From Prorocentrum cordatum (Eukaryota; Sar; Dinophyceae; Prorocentrales; Prorocentraceae), in NCBI GenBank assembly GCA_963575745.1, contig CAUYUJ010017824.1, positions 72,808 through 136,807 of the forward strand: DNA of 64,000 nt, in the 5' to 3' direction. The translations under genes were made by a program, and so were the position numbers. The notes beneath the pieces were generated by a model, which saw nothing but the letters and a program-made list of their open reading frames with translations, was not told the origin of the DNA and ran no database searches. Each line of letters begins with the position of its first letter. Position 1 is the stretch's first letter. Shown piece by piece: positions 63,061-64,000 of this stretch.

Positions 63061-64000
63061 GAAACACGCTCCTGCAGATCCCGTCACCCGACCTGCATGC
63101 GCCCCGGGCGGGGCGTCGTCGCGCAGACTGCGCGACCGACCAGCGCCCCTGGGACACCATGCGGCTGCAGGCGTGGCGGCGCGGCGGCCGAGCTTCTGGG
63201 CTCTGGGAGCGAGCTCGTCTCGAAGGCGAGGCGGCCGCTCCAGGGTCGGAACTTGAGCCAAGACGGTTGAAGGGGCCCCAAAACACACAAATAAATACAC
63301 AAATAAAAATATTCCCCATATTTTCCGATATTTTCTGGGTTTCTGTTTTCCCCCACTTCCCATATGTTCCCATATTATCTGGAGAATCGACGATTAATTG
63401 TGTCTGTGTGTTTTTGTTCCCTCCTGAACGGTAACGGCGAGAGGAGGAGCAGGAATCGGGCGGAGACTGGGAGGCGACACTATTGTTCCGTCGGCGGCGA
63501 GGCGGCGAAGTCCGCACCAGCGTAACAGCTAGGTAGGGGCACAAACTAGCGAATGGGCCGGCGGGCAGGGAGGGAGGGGGGAGGCGGAGAGGAAGGAGGG
63601 ACGCTCAGACGCCGAAGACTTCGACGATGAGCAGCCGGCGAGCGGCCGCAGCCAGGCGCGCAGGGCCAGAGCGCGGTGGGCGGCTCTGGGAAGCGACACA
63701 AATCCATAACAGAAATGTAATTCCGATGTCTGGGCCCAAGCGCGGTCCGCGGGAATCTGGTCGGGGCTTCCATGCCGCGGGCTTGAAGCTTATCTTCCTA
63801 CTATTCCTCCTCATCGTCCTCCTCGCCCCCTCTCTCTCCCTTCTCGTCTTCTCCACGCTTTGGCGGGGGCCCCTGCTTGCCGTAACCTCGGCCCTCGGGG
63901 GAAGAAGGCGCCCACACGTTCGTGTGGATCCACTGGGGGCACGGCCGACGGCGACTGGTTCGTGCCCCGTAGAAACTGCCCCTCAGGGAATGAATCCCCC
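63061..64000. other. No recognisable gene to the window end
   Basis: A SL-like word TTGGCTCAAG lies on the minus strand near 63250-63260. AT-rich ATATTTTCC words occur at 63300-63380. The rest is G+C-rich with no supported gene. Confidence 0.35.

Noticed and set aside
63246-63264. Minus-strand ACCGTCTTGGCTCAAG as a relic of the dinoflagellate spliced leader
   Set aside because: Only the last 10 bases match exactly, 13 of 16 overall, and no retroposed gene follows on the minus strand; chance is likely in 64 kb.

Overview
The window looks like nuclear DNA from a eukaryote packed with mobile elements, most likely a dinoflagellate. The reasons are the high G+C, the abundance of tri- and pentanucleotide microsatellites, and reverse transcriptases and a DDE-type transposase that resemble, from memory, families common in dinoflagellate genomes. 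There is no bacterial gene order, no rRNA or tRNA that I can recognise, and no CRISPR. No host housekeeping gene can be named. The species call is an inference; what follows is read from the sequence.

Layout: 1-3.7 kb is gene-poor, with a poly-T run, a GGA tract and an AT-rich array of AAAGGATTCC palindromes. 3.72-5.74 kb is a broken Ty1/copia-type pol whose YVDD box reads YVGG. 5.7-11.1 kb has no gene I recognise. 11.13-15.02 kb holds three copies of a composite repeat with 12-bp terminal inverted repeats, filled with CAGCCT arrays and a 73-bp satellite. 16.9-17.9 kb is a pentanucleotide region (GCTAT, TTTGC, AAGCT) bounded in part by a 19-bp direct repeat.

19.2-55.84 kb is the core: two head-to-tail copies (A and B) of one very large non-LTR retrotransposon, each about 13.4 kb without insertions. 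The order is ORF1 (788 aa, RanBP2-like zinc finger and coiled coil), ORF2 (2193 aa: N-terminal RNase H, APE-type endonuclease, reverse transcriptase, C2H2-like fingers, then a cytosine-C5-methyltransferase-like domain with a PPC loop), and four further small ORFs conserved in both copies. After these come a 353-bp unit present twice with a stem-loop, a unique 3' region, and a CCT microsatellite. Copy A is decayed. Its ORF1 is split by a 9,263-bp DNA transposon (20588-29850) with 52-bp terminal inverted repeats and a 2-bp AT target duplication. That transposon carries a probable CACTA/Plavaka-like transposase with one likely intron, plus two unrecognised accessory ORFs.

55.84-64 kb is again gene-poor: microsatellites, long palindromes, GTCGACGC-type repeats, a dispersed repeat shared with 16 kb, and one candidate minus-strand exon (61.2-62.3 kb) with three in-frame repeats.

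Working model (inference): the retrotransposon targets CCT-rich microsatellites. It is transcribed as a long polycistron whose downstream ORFs may be released by trans-splicing, since AG acceptor-like sites lie just upstream of them. It also carries a captured methyltransferase-like domain that may act on element or host DNA. Most frame breaks lie in homopolymers or dinucleotide runs, so real slippage and assembly error must be separated.
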